From an uncultured Porphyromonas sp. (GTDB lineage: Bacteria > Bacteroidota > Bacteroidia > Bacteroidales > Porphyromonadaceae), in assembly GCF_938046015.1 (NCBI RefSeq), contig NZ_CALIXW010000045.1, positions 1 through 64,000 of the forward strand: DNA of 64,000 nucleotides. The letters run 5' to 3'. Positions 1-8,168 of this stretch are shown here, one piece after another (positions within the stretch are counted from its first letter, which is position 1; every line of letters begins with the position of its first letter). The notes beneath the pieces were generated by a model. The model did no database searches, was not told where the DNA came from, and saw nothing but the letters and a program-made list of their open reading frames with translations. A program made the position numbers and the translations under genes.

Positions 1-50
<50 letters not shown>

Positions 51-169
51 TGGAGTTCTGAAAATGGGCTTTAGTATAGTTAGTGTAGTATGTACGTATA
101 GATGTGTTAGGTTTTGGACCTTTAGCGCGCGTGCTACCTTCTGCTGTCATATCAATGTTCTCACCTCAC

Positions 170-209
170 AGGGCGGTAGTAGCGAGTGCTGTTACCGCCC
201 TTATCTTTT
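170..209 (+). terminator. hairpin after the 16S gene, terminator-like
   Basis: AGGGCGGTA (170-178) pairs with TACCGCCCT (193-201) as a 9-bp stem with a 14-base loop, followed by the T-rich TATCTTTTA. It lies about 120 bases after the 16S end and 50 bases before the FRG gene, where a spacer tRNA or 23S leader would normally be. It could end a 16S-only transcript. The T-tract is short, so the call is tentative. Confidence 0.5.
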
Positions 210-257
210 ATACGCACTGACACTAAGTAAAGTCCCTAAGACTTAATCCTCATCCCC

Positions 258-1493
258 ATGAATATGGATACCGAAGTTGCTAGCAGCAGCCCTACAGCTC
301 CCTCCGAGGCAAAGGAGATCGTCGTGAAGTCAGCCGCTGAGTTTGTGGCACGGCTTGCAGGGCTTGATAGAGAAGAAGATACCGAGACCTTTTATAGAGG
401 TCATGCGGACGAGGGTTGGGAGCTCATACCCTCGATCTTGAGGACACCTGATGGCCCTGAAGTGGAGCATCGGCTATTTCGGGATATGGTCGCGCATGAG
501 CCGCAGAGCTTCTCTGAATGCCGATCTGCCTTAGATCATTTGGTGCAGATGCAGCATTACGGCCTGCCTACTCGCCTCCTCGATGTGACGATGAACCCGC
601 TTGTAGCCTTGTATTTTGCTTGTGACGAGGCTACGCCCCATCCTGCTGATGGGGCCGTCTATCACTTAGCAGTATCAGAGCAAAAGGTTAAGCATTATGA
701 TAGCGACACAGTCTCCGTGTTGGCTAACCTAGCAAAGTGTGCGTCTAAGGACTTATTCTTCTTTCTCTATCTTGGCCCTGCTTCGGAAGGGTCTTTTTAT
801 GGCGCTTTAAGTGATGAGCTACCCCCCGAGGACTTGGAAAAGTGCTGTCTGCATGAGGCGCTGTGTATAGGCCAATTTATGCTACTTTTTTATTCTGGGC
901 TGCCTCTCCCGGATGTAAATAGTATTCGGAATAAGTATTTGGCCAAGCTCATGGCATCAGGAGAACCCCTGTCACCAGCTTATTTCAGCAGTAAGGATCC
1001 ATATAAGGGAGTTGATTCTTGGTTAGATGAGCTTTGGCGACGCATCCTATTGAAGACTTCATGGTCTTCTTGGCAAGCTTCATATCTGCAAGCCTTCAAT
1101 GAACAGGCGAAGGCTGCTGGCTTGCTCCACCAAATCAGGGGGGAGAAACCTCATTTCCAGCCTTTGATTCAGCCTTACGATTTGGTGAGTATCTTCTTAG
1201 TTAAGGCCAAGTATGGCAACCAACGTATTACGAATCAATCAGGCGCCTTCTTACTGTTCGGCTTAGGGCTATATTCACAGCAGGAGGAGGATGGGTCTTG
1301 GGGACCATTATATGTACACAAGAGGAAGGGGCCTAAGGTGCCAGAGGAGTGGATCAAGCGGAAGTTCATTATCCCGAGTGATAAGAAGGATACGATTCGT
1401 AAGGAGCTGGCAAATCTCGGGATAACGGACTCGTATATCTATCCTGGTATTGAGCAGTATGCCAAGGAGTTGAAGCAGCGCTACCTTCTCTAA
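258..1493 (+). CDS. FRG-domain protein
   Basis: A 411-residue protein with an N-terminal FRG domain (roughly residues 20-135), a family named for its conserved F/R-G motif. Visible hallmarks are FYRGHADEGWELIPSI near residues 46-61 and the block HLVQMQHYGLPTRLLDVT followed by NPLVALYFACDE. The biochemical role of FRG domains is not established; they often occur in accessory or defence-type regions, and that role here is inference only. The rest of the protein (about 140-411) has no motif I recognise. The ATG at 258 is the first start after the hairpin at 170-209, and no strong ribosome-binding site is visible. Codon use is more AT-rich than in the genes downstream, suggesting recent acquisition. 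It stands alone, directly behind an rRNA gene end. Confidence 0.8.
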   Translation: MNMDTEVASSSPTAPSEAKEIVVKSAAEFVARLAGLDREEDTETFYRGHADEGWELIPSILRTPDGPEVEHRLFRDMVAHEPQSFSECRSALDHLVQMQHYGLPTRLLDVTMNPLVALYFACDEATPHPADGAVYHLAVSEQKVKHYDSDTVSVLANLAKCASKDLFFFLYLGPASEGSFYGALSDELPPEDLEKCCLHEALCIGQFMLLFYSGLPLPDVNSIRNKYLAKLMASGEPLSPAYFSSKDPYKGVDSWLDELWRRILLKTSWSSWQASYLQAFNEQAKAAGLLHQIRGEKPHFQPLIQPYDLVSIFLVKAKYGNQRITNQSGAFLLFGLGLYSQQEEDGSWGPLYVHKRKGPKVPEEWIKRKFIIPSDKKDTIRKELANLGITDSYIYPGIEQYAKELKQRYLL

Positions 1494-1664
1494 GGCTAGC
1501 CAGCGGCTGAAGTGCATTCTAGAAGAAGAATGCGGGGCTCGGTGCAGGCTTTATGAAGTGGCTTGCTTTCGTGCGCTGCAGGACAGCGCTCGGCTTGCCC
1601 TGTCCTTAGCTGAGGCAGAGGGTCGAGTAAGCTGTAGCGCTAGGCGAGTATAGGGGAGGGGTGT

Positions 1665-1735
1665 CTGAGGGATATCAGTCAGGAGGCTGAGGGCTAGCCC
1701 TCGCGGGGCTCGGACAGGGCTGCCACGCTTGTATC
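1665..1735. repeat. 22-bp repeat array A (between FRG gene and met leader)
   Basis: Three units of the dispersed 22-bp repeat start at 1665 (CTGAGGGATATCAGTCAG), 1687 (CTGAGGGCTAGCCCTCG) and 1709 (CTCGGACAGGG), exactly 22 bases apart. The array lies in the 466-base gap between the FRG gene and the met promoter. In the rest of that gap (1494-1660 and 1736-1959) I see no gene; the reading frames there have implausible composition. Confidence 0.7.
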
Positions 1736-1959
1736 CTTAGCTTGGTATCCGCTTGCTCTTCTTATCGTAGCTTTTGTCTCCTTGGCTTTCCGCCTTGTGC
1801 TTTTCGTCTTGCGCCTTTGCGGTCTGTGCTGGGCGGGCTCGCTAAGCGTGGATTGGGCTAGGCGGCGTAGCTTGAAGGGGAGGAGGGCGCTGAGGAGGGG
1901 AGCGGGAGGGCTTGCCTTAGGGGAGAGCGAGCTGGGGACGGAGGGGCGGCGCGTGCGGA

Positions 1960-1990
1960 TTTGTTCTTTACAAATTTTATACTACCTTTG
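1960..1990 (+). promoter_or_regulatory. consensus Bacteroidota promoter of the met operon
   Basis: TTTG at 1960-1963, exactly 19 bases, then TACCTTTG at 1983-1990. This is a perfect fit to the Bacteroidota sigma-ABfr consensus TTTG-N19-TAnnTTTG. Transcription is expected to start near 1996-1999, giving a leader of about 215 bases before metY. Confidence 0.85.
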
Positions 1991-2026
1991 CCGTATAGAT
2001 AGCAGACAAAAAGGACAAGAACTAAG

Positions 2027-2101
2027 ATGAAGGCTACGATGTACATGATGATGATGCAGATGATGTCTGCATCGGCTGTCGTGTACCCCGAGCGCTCCTA
2101 G
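2027..2101 (+). CDS. methionine-rich leader peptide of the met operon
   Basis: A 24-codon reading frame, ATG at 2027 to TAG at 2099-2101, about 30 bases downstream of the predicted start of transcription and preceded by AAGGAC. It begins MKATMYMMMMQMM: eight of its 24 residues are methionine, seven of them between codons 5 and 13. The next gene makes the methionine precursor homocysteine. The frame overlaps a set of alternative RNA hairpins that ends in a terminator, so the peptide's likely job is to sense charged tRNA-Met through ribosome position, as trp and his leader peptides do for their amino acids. This reading is inference; the codon content and geometry are seen directly. Confidence 0.75.
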   Translation: MKATMYMMMMQMMSASAVVYPERS

Positions 2102-2175
2102 CACTGCTCCTCCTAGAGATATACCGACAGGCCGTTGCACACATCAGAGTGGCAGCGGCCTGTCTGCTTATATAG
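2053..2175 (+). promoter_or_regulatory. transcription attenuator (anti-antiterminator, antiterminator, terminator)
   Basis: Four segments are visible. Segment 1 (2053-2060, GATGCAGA) pairs perfectly with 2066-2073 (TCTGCATC) around a 5-base loop that lies in the Met-codon run. Segment 2 (2068-2080) can instead pair with segment 3 (2126-2139): 12 base pairs with one mismatch (2072/2135) and one bulged G. Segment 3 (2126-2138, GACAGGCCGTTGC) also pairs with segment 4 (2152-2164, GCAGCGGCCTGTC) as a 13-bp stem with one G-U pair, followed by TGCTTATATAG, which is terminator-like. A ribosome stalled on Met codons would open 1:2 and free segment 2 to block the terminator. A ribosome that finishes and leaves would let 1:2 and 3:4 form. 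No SAM-riboswitch signature was seen. Confidence 0.75.
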
Positions 2176-2211
2176 ACCTAGCTTATTCACCCCTCCTAAT
2201 CACAGACGACA

Positions 2212-3492
2212 ATGACGACGAACGCTACGACAGAAGCACTACACGCAGGCTTCGAGCCCTCCCAGAACCTCGGCACTACCTCCGTACCCATCTATCAGGG
2301 CAATGCCTTCACCTTCGAGAGCTGCGACCACGCGGCTCGTGTCTTCGACCTCGCAGAGGCCAGCTACCTCTATACGCGCCTCAATAATCCCACGACCGAC
2401 GTACTGGAGCAGCGCTTGGCAGCTATCGAAGGCGGGGTCGGGGCGATCGCTACCGCCTGTGGTATGAGCGCCATCTCCACGACCATCCTCACGCTGCTGC
2501 GTGCGGGAGATCATATCGTCGCCTCCTCCAGCGTCTATGGGGGGACGTACAATCTGCTGAGTGTCACGCTCCCTCGCCTCGGGATCACGACGTCCTTCGT
2601 CGATGCCAGTGACCCCAAGGCCTTCGAGGCAGCCATCCTGCCCACGACTAGGCTGGTCTATACCGAGACGCTGGGGAACCCTAAGCTAGACTTTGTCGAC
2701 ATCCGTGCCGTGGCGGACATCGCCCACGCACATGGCCTGCCGCTGGTGGTGGATAACACACTGACGCCTATCCTCTTCAAGCCCATCGAGCACGGGGCGG
2801 ATATCGTCATCTATTCGCTGACGAAGTACTTCTGTGGCAACGGTACCGCGATGGGCGGTGCGGTCATCGACTCGGGGAAGTTCGACTGGACGAATGGTAA
2901 GTTCCCCGACTTCACCGAGCCCAGCCCCGGCTATCACGGGCTCGTCTACAGTGAGGCCTTCGGCCCTGCCGCCTTCATCGCACGGGCTCGTGTCGAGGGG
3001 CTACGCGACCTCGGGGGCTGCATCAGCCCGACCAATAGCTTCCTCGTCCTGCAGGGACTGGAGACGCTCGCCCTGCGCATCCGCGAGGTCTCGGCCAGCG
3101 CGCTCAAGATCGCCCGCTGGCTGCAGGAGCAGCCTGAGGTGGAGTGGATCCACTACCCTGGGCTGGAGACAGATAGCTCCCACGAGATCTGCAGCCGCTA
3201 TCTCAAGGGGGGCTTCGGTGCCATCATCACCTTCGGGCTCAAGGGCGGCTACGAGCCTGCCAAGGCCTTCGTCGATAGTACGAAGATCTTCCGCATCGTG
3301 GCCAACCTCGGCGATACGAAGTCGCTCATCATCCACCCCAGTAGCACGACACACCGCCAGCTGAGCCCCGAGCAGCAGCAGAGCGCAGGGGTGAGCCCCG
3401 AGCTGGTACGCCTCTCCATCGGGCTGGAGGATGTCGAGGACCTCAAGGCCGATATCAAGCAGGCTCTGGCGGCATCAGGAGCGCATGCTTAG
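2212..3492 (+). CDS. metY: O-acetylhomoserine sulfhydrylase (aminocarboxypropyltransferase)
   Basis: A 426-residue PLP enzyme of the Cys/Met metabolism family. It is expected to make homocysteine from O-acetylhomoserine and sulfide, the direct-sulfhydrylation route to methionine. Visible landmarks are the N-terminal SVPIYQGNAF, the PLP-phosphate region around GVGAIATACGMSAI, and the PLP lysine K205 in IYSLTKYFCGNG. The C-terminal RLSIGLEDVEDL is typical of the MetY subgroup. Length is normal. The ATG at 2212 follows the attenuator by about 40 bases. The gene overlaps metX by 8 bases and is the first structural gene of metY-metX-thrA, so all three are probably controlled by the Met leader. Confidence 0.95.
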   Translation: MTTNATTEALHAGFEPSQNLGTTSVPIYQGNAFTFESCDHAARVFDLAEASYLYTRLNNPTTDVLEQRLAAIEGGVGAIATACGMSAISTTILTLLRAGDHIVASSSVYGGTYNLLSVTLPRLGITTSFVDASDPKAFEAAILPTTRLVYTETLGNPKLDFVDIRAVADIAHAHGLPLVVDNTLTPILFKPIEHGADIVIYSLTKYFCGNGTAMGGAVIDSGKFDWTNGKFPDFTEPSPGYHGLVYSEAFGPAAFIARARVEGLRDLGGCISPTNSFLVLQGLETLALRIREVSASALKIARWLQEQPEVEWIHYPGLETDSSHEICSRYLKGGFGAIITFGLKGGYEPAKAFVDSTKIFRIVANLGDTKSLIIHPSSTTHRQLSPEQQQSAGVSPELVRLSIGLEDVEDLKADIKQALAASGAHA

Positions 3493-4432
3493 CTACCTAG
3501 AGATCAGGGACTACCGCTCCGAGCGTGGAGAGCTGCACCCCGTGCTGCGCCTGAGCTACGAGCTCGCTGGGCCAGCACTGGGGACAGCCCCCATCGTGCT
3601 GGTCAACCACGCCCTCACGGGCAATTCGTCCGTAGCGGGGGAGCAGGGCTGGTGGAATCGCCTCGTCAGTCCCGAGGGGGCGATCTCTCCCGAGGTGTAC
3701 ACCATCCTCGCCTTCAACATCCCGGGCAACGGCTACGACGGTGAGCTGTGCGAGGATCCCGAGCGCTTCACGCTCCTGGATGTCGCCCGCCTCATCCTGC
3801 AGGGCCTCGAGGCACTGGGGATCGCCGAGCTCTACGCCATCGTAGGCGGCTCTATGGGCGGGGCGCTGACCTGGCAGCTGGCCTACCTGCGTCCACATCT
3901 GGCGCGGCACATTGTCCCGATCGCCTCGGACTGGCGTGCCTCGGACTGGCTGCTGACGCAGACGCTCATCCAGCGGCAGATCCTGGCCAACTCCTCCGAC
4001 CCGCTGAGGGACGCACGCATTCATGCTATGGCCTGCTACCGCACGCCGCAGTCGCTCAATGCGCGCTTCGCCAGCCAGCTGGATGAGGAGGGCAGCTGCT
4101 ACAAGGTAGAGAGCTGGCTACGCTATCACGGCGACCGCCTCAAGGAGCGCTTCCTCCTCTCCGCCTATGGGGTGATGACCTACCTGACCTACAGCATCGG
4201 CGTCTGCCAGGAGGCTGCCGAGCTGGCGCGCATCGCCTCGAACATCCATATCGTCTCGATCGACAGCGATCTACTCTTCACGCATGACCGCGCCGAGGCG
4301 ACCTACCGCACGCTCGCTGCGCTGCGGCCGGGGGTGACGCTCGACGTCATCCACTCGATCCACGGCCATGACGCCTTCCTCATGGAGTACGAGCAGCTCA
4401 ACGCTCTGCTCCGCCCTTATTTCGCTCGCTAG
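3485..4432 (+). CDS. metX: homoserine O-acetyltransferase
   Basis: A 315-residue alpha/beta hydrolase of the MetX family, expected to transfer acetyl from acetyl-CoA to homoserine and so feed MetY. The nucleophile elbow GGSMGG (Ser at about residue 123), the acid in IDSDLLFTHDRAE and the terminal His in IHGHDAFLMEYEQL form the expected catalytic triad. NHALTGNSSVAGEQGWW near the N-terminus is the oxyanion-hole region. I chose the ATG at 3485, which overlaps the metY stop (ATGCTTAG), because the reading frame upstream of it lies inside metY and matches nothing in the family. The protein is slightly shorter than the usual 330-380 residues. Stop and thrA start are 3 bases apart. Confidence 0.92.
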   Translation: MLSYLEIRDYRSERGELHPVLRLSYELAGPALGTAPIVLVNHALTGNSSVAGEQGWWNRLVSPEGAISPEVYTILAFNIPGNGYDGELCEDPERFTLLDVARLILQGLEALGIAELYAIVGGSMGGALTWQLAYLRPHLARHIVPIASDWRASDWLLTQTLIQRQILANSSDPLRDARIHAMACYRTPQSLNARFASQLDEEGSCYKVESWLRYHGDRLKERFLLSAYGVMTYLTYSIGVCQEAAELARIASNIHIVSIDSDLLFTHDRAEATYRTLAALRPGVTLDVIHSIHGHDAFLMEYEQLNALLRPYFAR

Positions 4433-4435
4433 CTT

Positions 4436-6865
4436 ATGAAGGTATTGAAGTTCGGGGGTAAGTCCCTCGATAATGGTGCTGGTATAGCACGGGTCCAAGA
4501 GATCATCATCGACAGCTACCAGCGTGGAGAGCGGCCTGTGGTCGTGGTCTCGGCGCGTGGGGGCAGCACGGATGCGCTGCTGGCACTGATTGATCAGGCC
4601 GTACGCGGGGAGGACTTTGCCGCGGCGCTGGAGCGCTTCTGGGAGCACCAGGTGGCGGGGACGGCGCTGGCCTTCTACCCCGAGCGGCAGCGGCTGTCGC
4701 AGCTCCTGACGGGCATCGCCCTTGTCCGCGAGTGCAGCGCACGCCTTAGGGACGAGCTCGTCAGCTACGGCGAACTGCTCTCGGTGCAGTACCTGGCGCA
4801 CCTGCTGGGACGGCAGGGCTACGATGCCCGCGCCATCGACGCGGGGGACTTCTTCGTTACCGATAGCCAATACGGTGCTGCAGCCGTCGACCTAGAGCGC
4901 TCCCGTGGGCGCTGCGTCGAGCTCTTCGGCCGCCTGCCCGAGGGGGCTATCCCCATCGTCACGGGCTTCATCGCTCGGGATGCTGCGGGGCTACGTACGA
5001 CGCTGGGACGCAACGGCAGCAACTACAGCGCCGCCCTGCTGGCGAACTTCCTCGACGCCTCGCTGATGGAGAACTATACCCATGTCGATGGCATCTATAC
5101 GGCCAATCCCGAGCTCGTCCCCGAGGTGCGCCGTATCGACGAGCTCTCCTATGGCGACGCCGCCGAGCTGGCACAATTCGGCGCCGAGATCCTTCACACC
5201 AAGACCATCGAGCCACTGCAGGCTAAGGACATCCCGCTGCGTGTGCTCAGTACCTTCTGCTACGGCAGCGGCACGGGAGGTACGCTGGTGACCTCGCAGC
5301 CACGCCGCAAGGTGGTCCGCGCTCTAGCCTCGCAGTCGCGCCGAGCGCTCATCCACTTCGAGGGGCGCAATATGCTGGGGCATTCGGGGGTCGATGCACG
5401 TATCTTCGGCGCGCTGCGTGACGCCGATGTCAGTGCGGGGCTGGTATCGCAGGGCTCTACGGAGCGCGGCACGGCCATCGTCGTGGCAGAGGGGGACGCA
5501 GATCGTGCGGTGGAGGCGCTGAAGACGGAGTTCCGCCAGGACCTCATCGAGGGGCGCACGACGCGTATCTATGCCGAGAAGGGGTTGGCGGTGGTTGCCA
5601 TCATCGGGCTGAACCTGCTGGAGTTCGACCGCCCCTACCGTGCGCTGGTACGCAATAGGGTGCTGCCCATCCTGCTGAGCAATACGGTGCCTGACAATAC
5701 CCTCTGCCTCGTGGTGACGGAGCAGGAGCGGGCGAAGGCGCTCAAGGTCATCCACGGTGAGCTCTTCGAGCGTCCGAAGCGCGTCCACCTGGCCATCATC
5801 GGCCACGGCACCGTCGGCGGTGCGCTCATTGGGCAGCTCATCGAGCAGCGCGAGCAGCTCAGGGAGCAGAAGCATATCGACCTGAGGATCTTCGCCATCG
5901 CCGACTCGCGCCACCTGCTCCTCGACGCTGAGGGCATAGGCCTGGGCTGGGAGGAGCGCCTCGAGGAGTGTGCGCAGGAGGGCCTCCTAGAGGAGCAGCT
6001 CGTAGACTACGGACAGAGCCATGCGCTGGAGAACATGATCCTCGTGGACAACACGGCCTCTAGCTACATTGCCTCCCTCTATCCCTTCTTCGCTAGCTAC
6101 GGCTTCGATATCGTCTCCTCCAACAAGCGCTCCAACATCGCCCCCTACGCCGACTACCTCTATCTTCGACAGACCCTGCAGCTGCACCGCCGCAGCTATC
6201 GCTATGAGACGAATGTCGGCGCGGGCCTCCCGCTGATCGACAACCTCAAGCTGCTGCACCTGGCGGGCGAGCAGATCACCCGCATCCACGGGCTTTTCTC
6301 GGGGAGCCTCAGCTATATCTTCAACCGCCTCGGGGAGGATCCCAGCCTCACGCTGCGGGCGGTCGTCGAGGAGTCGGCGCGCCTGGGGCTCACCGAGCCC
6401 GACCCGCGTGAGGACCTCAGTGGGGAGGATGTGGCACGCAAGGTGCTCATCCTCGTCCGAGAGCTGGATGTAGCGGCCGAGCTAGGGGATGTCGACTGGG
6501 TTAATCCCGTGCCCGAGGCCCTCGGGGAGCTGAGCCTAGAGGACTTCTGGCAGCGCTTCGAGGAGCTGGAGCAGGCTATTGAGGCCGAGCGTGCCGCCTG
6601 CGCCCCGGACGAAGTGTTGCGCTACGTCGGCGACATCGTCTGGGATGGCCAGCGGGGTGAGGCACATCTGTCGGCAGGCCTGAGGCGTGTTCGGCGCGAT
6701 TCGCCCCTAGGGAGGGTACGTGGCGCGGATAGCTGCTTCGAGATCTACACGGAGAGCTACGGCAGCCAGCCCATCGTCATTCAGGGCGCGGGCGCAGGGG
6801 CTGTGGTCACGGCGCGCGGCGTCTTTGGCGATGTCTTGAGGCTCGCCGAGGGCTACGAGAGCTAG
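4436..6865 (+). CDS. thrA: bifunctional aspartate kinase / homoserine dehydrogenase
   Basis: An 809-residue fusion supplying homoserine from aspartate in two steps. The N-terminal kinase domain opens with KVLKFGGKSL, and FIARDAAGLRTTLGRNGSNYSA is the catalytic and substrate-binding block. Two ACT-like regulatory repeats follow at about 300-450 (for example SAGLVSQGSTERGTAIVV). The dehydrogenase begins near 455 with VHLAIIGHGTVGGALIGQL (the NAD(P) glycine motif) and continues through SSNKRSNIAPYADYL, YETNVGAGLPLIDNLK and GLFSGSLSYIFNRL. Placement after metX shows that aspartate-derived carbon is being directed to methionine. Threonine control through the ACT repeats is expected from the family, not seen. 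Confidence 0.95.
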   Translation: MKVLKFGGKSLDNGAGIARVQEIIIDSYQRGERPVVVVSARGGSTDALLALIDQAVRGEDFAAALERFWEHQVAGTALAFYPERQRLSQLLTGIALVRECSARLRDELVSYGELLSVQYLAHLLGRQGYDARAIDAGDFFVTDSQYGAAAVDLERSRGRCVELFGRLPEGAIPIVTGFIARDAAGLRTTLGRNGSNYSAALLANFLDASLMENYTHVDGIYTANPELVPEVRRIDELSYGDAAELAQFGAEILHTKTIEPLQAKDIPLRVLSTFCYGSGTGGTLVTSQPRRKVVRALASQSRRALIHFEGRNMLGHSGVDARIFGALRDADVSAGLVSQGSTERGTAIVVAEGDADRAVEALKTEFRQDLIEGRTTRIYAEKGLAVVAIIGLNLLEFDRPYRALVRNRVLPILLSNTVPDNTLCLVVTEQERAKALKVIHGELFERPKRVHLAIIGHGTVGGALIGQLIEQREQLREQKHIDLRIFAIADSRHLLLDAEGIGLGWEERLEECAQEGLLEEQLVDYGQSHALENMILVDNTASSYIASLYPFFASYGFDIVSSNKRSNIAPYADYLYLRQTLQLHRRSYRYETNVGAGLPLIDNLKLLHLAGEQITRIHGLFSGSLSYIFNRLGEDPSLTLRAVVEESARLGLTEPDPREDLSGEDVARKVLILVRELDVAAELGDVDWVNPVPEALGELSLEDFWQRFEELEQAIEAERAACAPDEVLRYVGDIVWDGQRGEAHLSAGLRRVRRDSPLGRVRGADSCFEIYTESYGSQPIVIQGAGAGAVVTARGVFGDVLRLAEGYES

Positions 6866-6903
6866 CACGCTAGTTTCCTCGAGCGAGGTTGAAGTAAAGA
6901 GCC

Positions 6904-6951
6904 AGCCCCACCAGGGACGCTCCTCGCGTGAGGAGTCTCCCTGGTGGGGCT
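6904..6951 (+). terminator. terminator of metY-metX-thrA
   Basis: AGCCCCACCAGGGA (6904-6917) pairs perfectly with TCCCTGGTGGGGCT (6938-6951), a 14-bp stem. A second small stem (CTCCTC/GAGGAG) lies inside the loop, and AGCCCTTTA follows. It sits 39 bases after the thrA stop. Confidence 0.85.
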
Positions 6952-7010
6952 AGCCCTTTATGGCTACTGTCGTCGTCCTTCTTCGTCGCCACGATCGTCT
7001 TGTGGATCGC

Positions 7011-7112
7011 CCCTGTAGGGCTTTATCCTTATTGCCCCTGACTACCCAGGGTTTGGTCGCCCTTGCAGGGCTGCGCACCCTGGGCTTTGAAAGGGGCGCC
7101 CCGTTGGGGCTT
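7011..7112. repeat. nested palindromic intergenic element
   Basis: CCCAGGGT (7045-7052) pairs with ACCCTGGG (7077-7084), and inside it GCCCT (7059-7063) pairs with AGGGC (7067-7071). On either side are GCCCCTGTAGGGCT and GGGGCGCCCCGTTGGGGC. From memory, short GC-rich palindromic elements of this style, with CCCAGGGT...ACCCTGGG and CCCCGTTGGGG blocks, recur between genes in Bacteroidota. It would make a strongly folded RNA. No protein is supported. Confidence 0.55.
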
Positions 7113-7301
7113 CTCCTATTTGCTGTGGCTGGTCGCAAGTAAGGCCAGCTAATTAGTCTGTCCTATCCCTTGCTAGTCCACCAAGGGATATGCTCCTATT
7201 CTTGCTTCAGATGATCGGGGCGACCGTAGCTCTCGCCCCAACTTTAGGTGATCGAGGGGCGGTATCGGGCTCGGCGGGGTGCTGGTATAGGTGGAGGGTT
7301 G

Positions 7302-7411
7302 CTGAGGAACATCAGTCAAGGCGCTGAGGGACGGCAGTCAGGGGCGTCAGGGATATCCGTCAGTGCGCTGAGGGATAAGTCTCGCGGCGCTCGGGCAGGA
7401 CGGTCGTCCCG
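7302..7411. repeat. 22-bp repeat array B (between thrA and the DUF3109 gene)
   Basis: Five units start at 7302, 7324, 7346, 7368 and 7390, each exactly 22 bases apart. Examples are CTGAGGAACATCAGTCAAG, CTGAGGGACGGCAGTCAGG and CAGGGATATCCGTCAG. The array lies between two convergent genes. In the rest of the 700-base gap (6866-7568) I see only the two terminators, the palindromic element at 7011-7112 and a 9-bp inverted repeat TATCCCTTG...CAAGGGATA near 7167-7194. Confidence 0.75.
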
Positions 7412-7469
7412 CGGCGGGGCTGCTTGGACCGCGCTCCCTTCGGCCTGCGCAGCAGGACGGAGGCAAGGG

Positions 7470-7521
7470 CAAGCCCCACTGGGAAGGCTCCTCGATTGAG
7501 GTGCTCACCCAGTGGGGCTTG
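7470..7521 (-). terminator. terminator downstream of the mur/DUF3109 gene run
   Basis: CAAGCCCCACTGGG (7470-7483) pairs perfectly with CCCAGTGGGGCTTG (7508-7521), a 14-bp stem 48 bases beyond the stop of the DUF3109 gene. Its outer stem resembles the thrA terminator at 6904-6951, so the two may share an origin. Confidence 0.75.
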
Positions 7522-7568
7522 ATCTGTAGGTAGTGCTTGGTCGCGTGCCGAGCGATCGCTGCCTGCGG

Positions 7569-8153
7569 CTAGTCGCCCATCTGCTCCTCCTTGATGAGGG
7601 CGGCGACCTCCTCGAGCTGCTGGTACCATTCGCGGCCGAAGGCGCGCACCAGCGGCCCCTCGAGGAAGCGGTAGACGGGCAGGCCAAGGCTCTTGCCGCG
7701 CTTGAGGGCACACTTGCAGACCGACCACTTGTGGTAGTTGACGGCGGTGAAGTCGCGGTACTTGGTCAGGCGGATGGGGTAGAGCTGGCAGCTGATGGGC
7801 TTGATCCAGTCGGTCTTGCCCTCGTAGTAGACCTTCTCGAAGGCACATTGACAGTTGCCCTCGGCGTCGTAGGTGGTGAAGACGCAGTCCTTGCCGCCCA
7901 CGATGGAGGTCACCTCGTCGCCGTCCTCATCGAGGTAGCTGACGCCCTGAGCCTCGATGACGGCGAGCGCCGCGGGCGAGAGGAGGTGCTTGACCTCGGG
8001 CAGGTAGCGCTCCAGCTGCTCCCGTTCGCCCGCCTCCAGCGGAGCCCCGCTGTCGCCCTCGACGCAGCAGATGCCCTTGCACTTGGCGTAGTCGCAGGCG
8101 AAGAGCACGTCGAAGATGTCCTGGCTGACGATCTTATCCTCTATCTGATACAT
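7569..8153 (-). CDS. DUF3109 family cysteine-rich protein
   Basis: A 194-residue protein of the DUF3109 family, common in Bacteroidota, with no established biochemical role. Cysteines cluster at the N-terminus (ACDYAKCKGICC), in the middle (KDCVFTTYDAEGNCQC) and at PISCQLYP and SVCKCALK. This resembles YkgJ-type proteins that probably bind a metal or an iron-sulfur cluster. No signal peptide or membrane segment is visible, so it is probably cytoplasmic. It follows mraY by 15 bases on the same strand and is likely co-transcribed with the cell-wall genes. In many relatives murD would come next after mraY; here the run ends with this gene and the terminator at 7470-7521. Confidence 0.85.
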   Translation of the reverse strand: MYQIEDKIVSQDIFDVLFACDYAKCKGICCVEGDSGAPLEAGEREQLERYLPEVKHLLSPAALAVIEAQGVSYLDEDGDEVTSIVGGKDCVFTTYDAEGNCQCAFEKVYYEGKTDWIKPISCQLYPIRLTKYRDFTAVNYHKWSVCKCALKRGKSLGLPVYRFLEGPLVRAFGREWYQQLEEVAALIKEEQMGD

Positions 8154-8168
8154 AGCGTGGTGCGAGGG

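Noticed and set aside
1782..2046. Frames across the met promoter
   Set aside because: They overlap the consensus promoter and leader, and the translations are Arg/Gly- or hydrophobic-biased without motifs.
2027..2211. SAM riboswitch or T-box in the met leader
   Set aside because: No conserved SAM-I/IV core or T-box motif was seen; the coding Met run and alternative stems explain the leader better.
4436..6865. Separate aspartate kinase and homoserine dehydrogenase genes
   Set aside because: One uninterrupted frame covers both domains with the usual linker, so it is a fusion.
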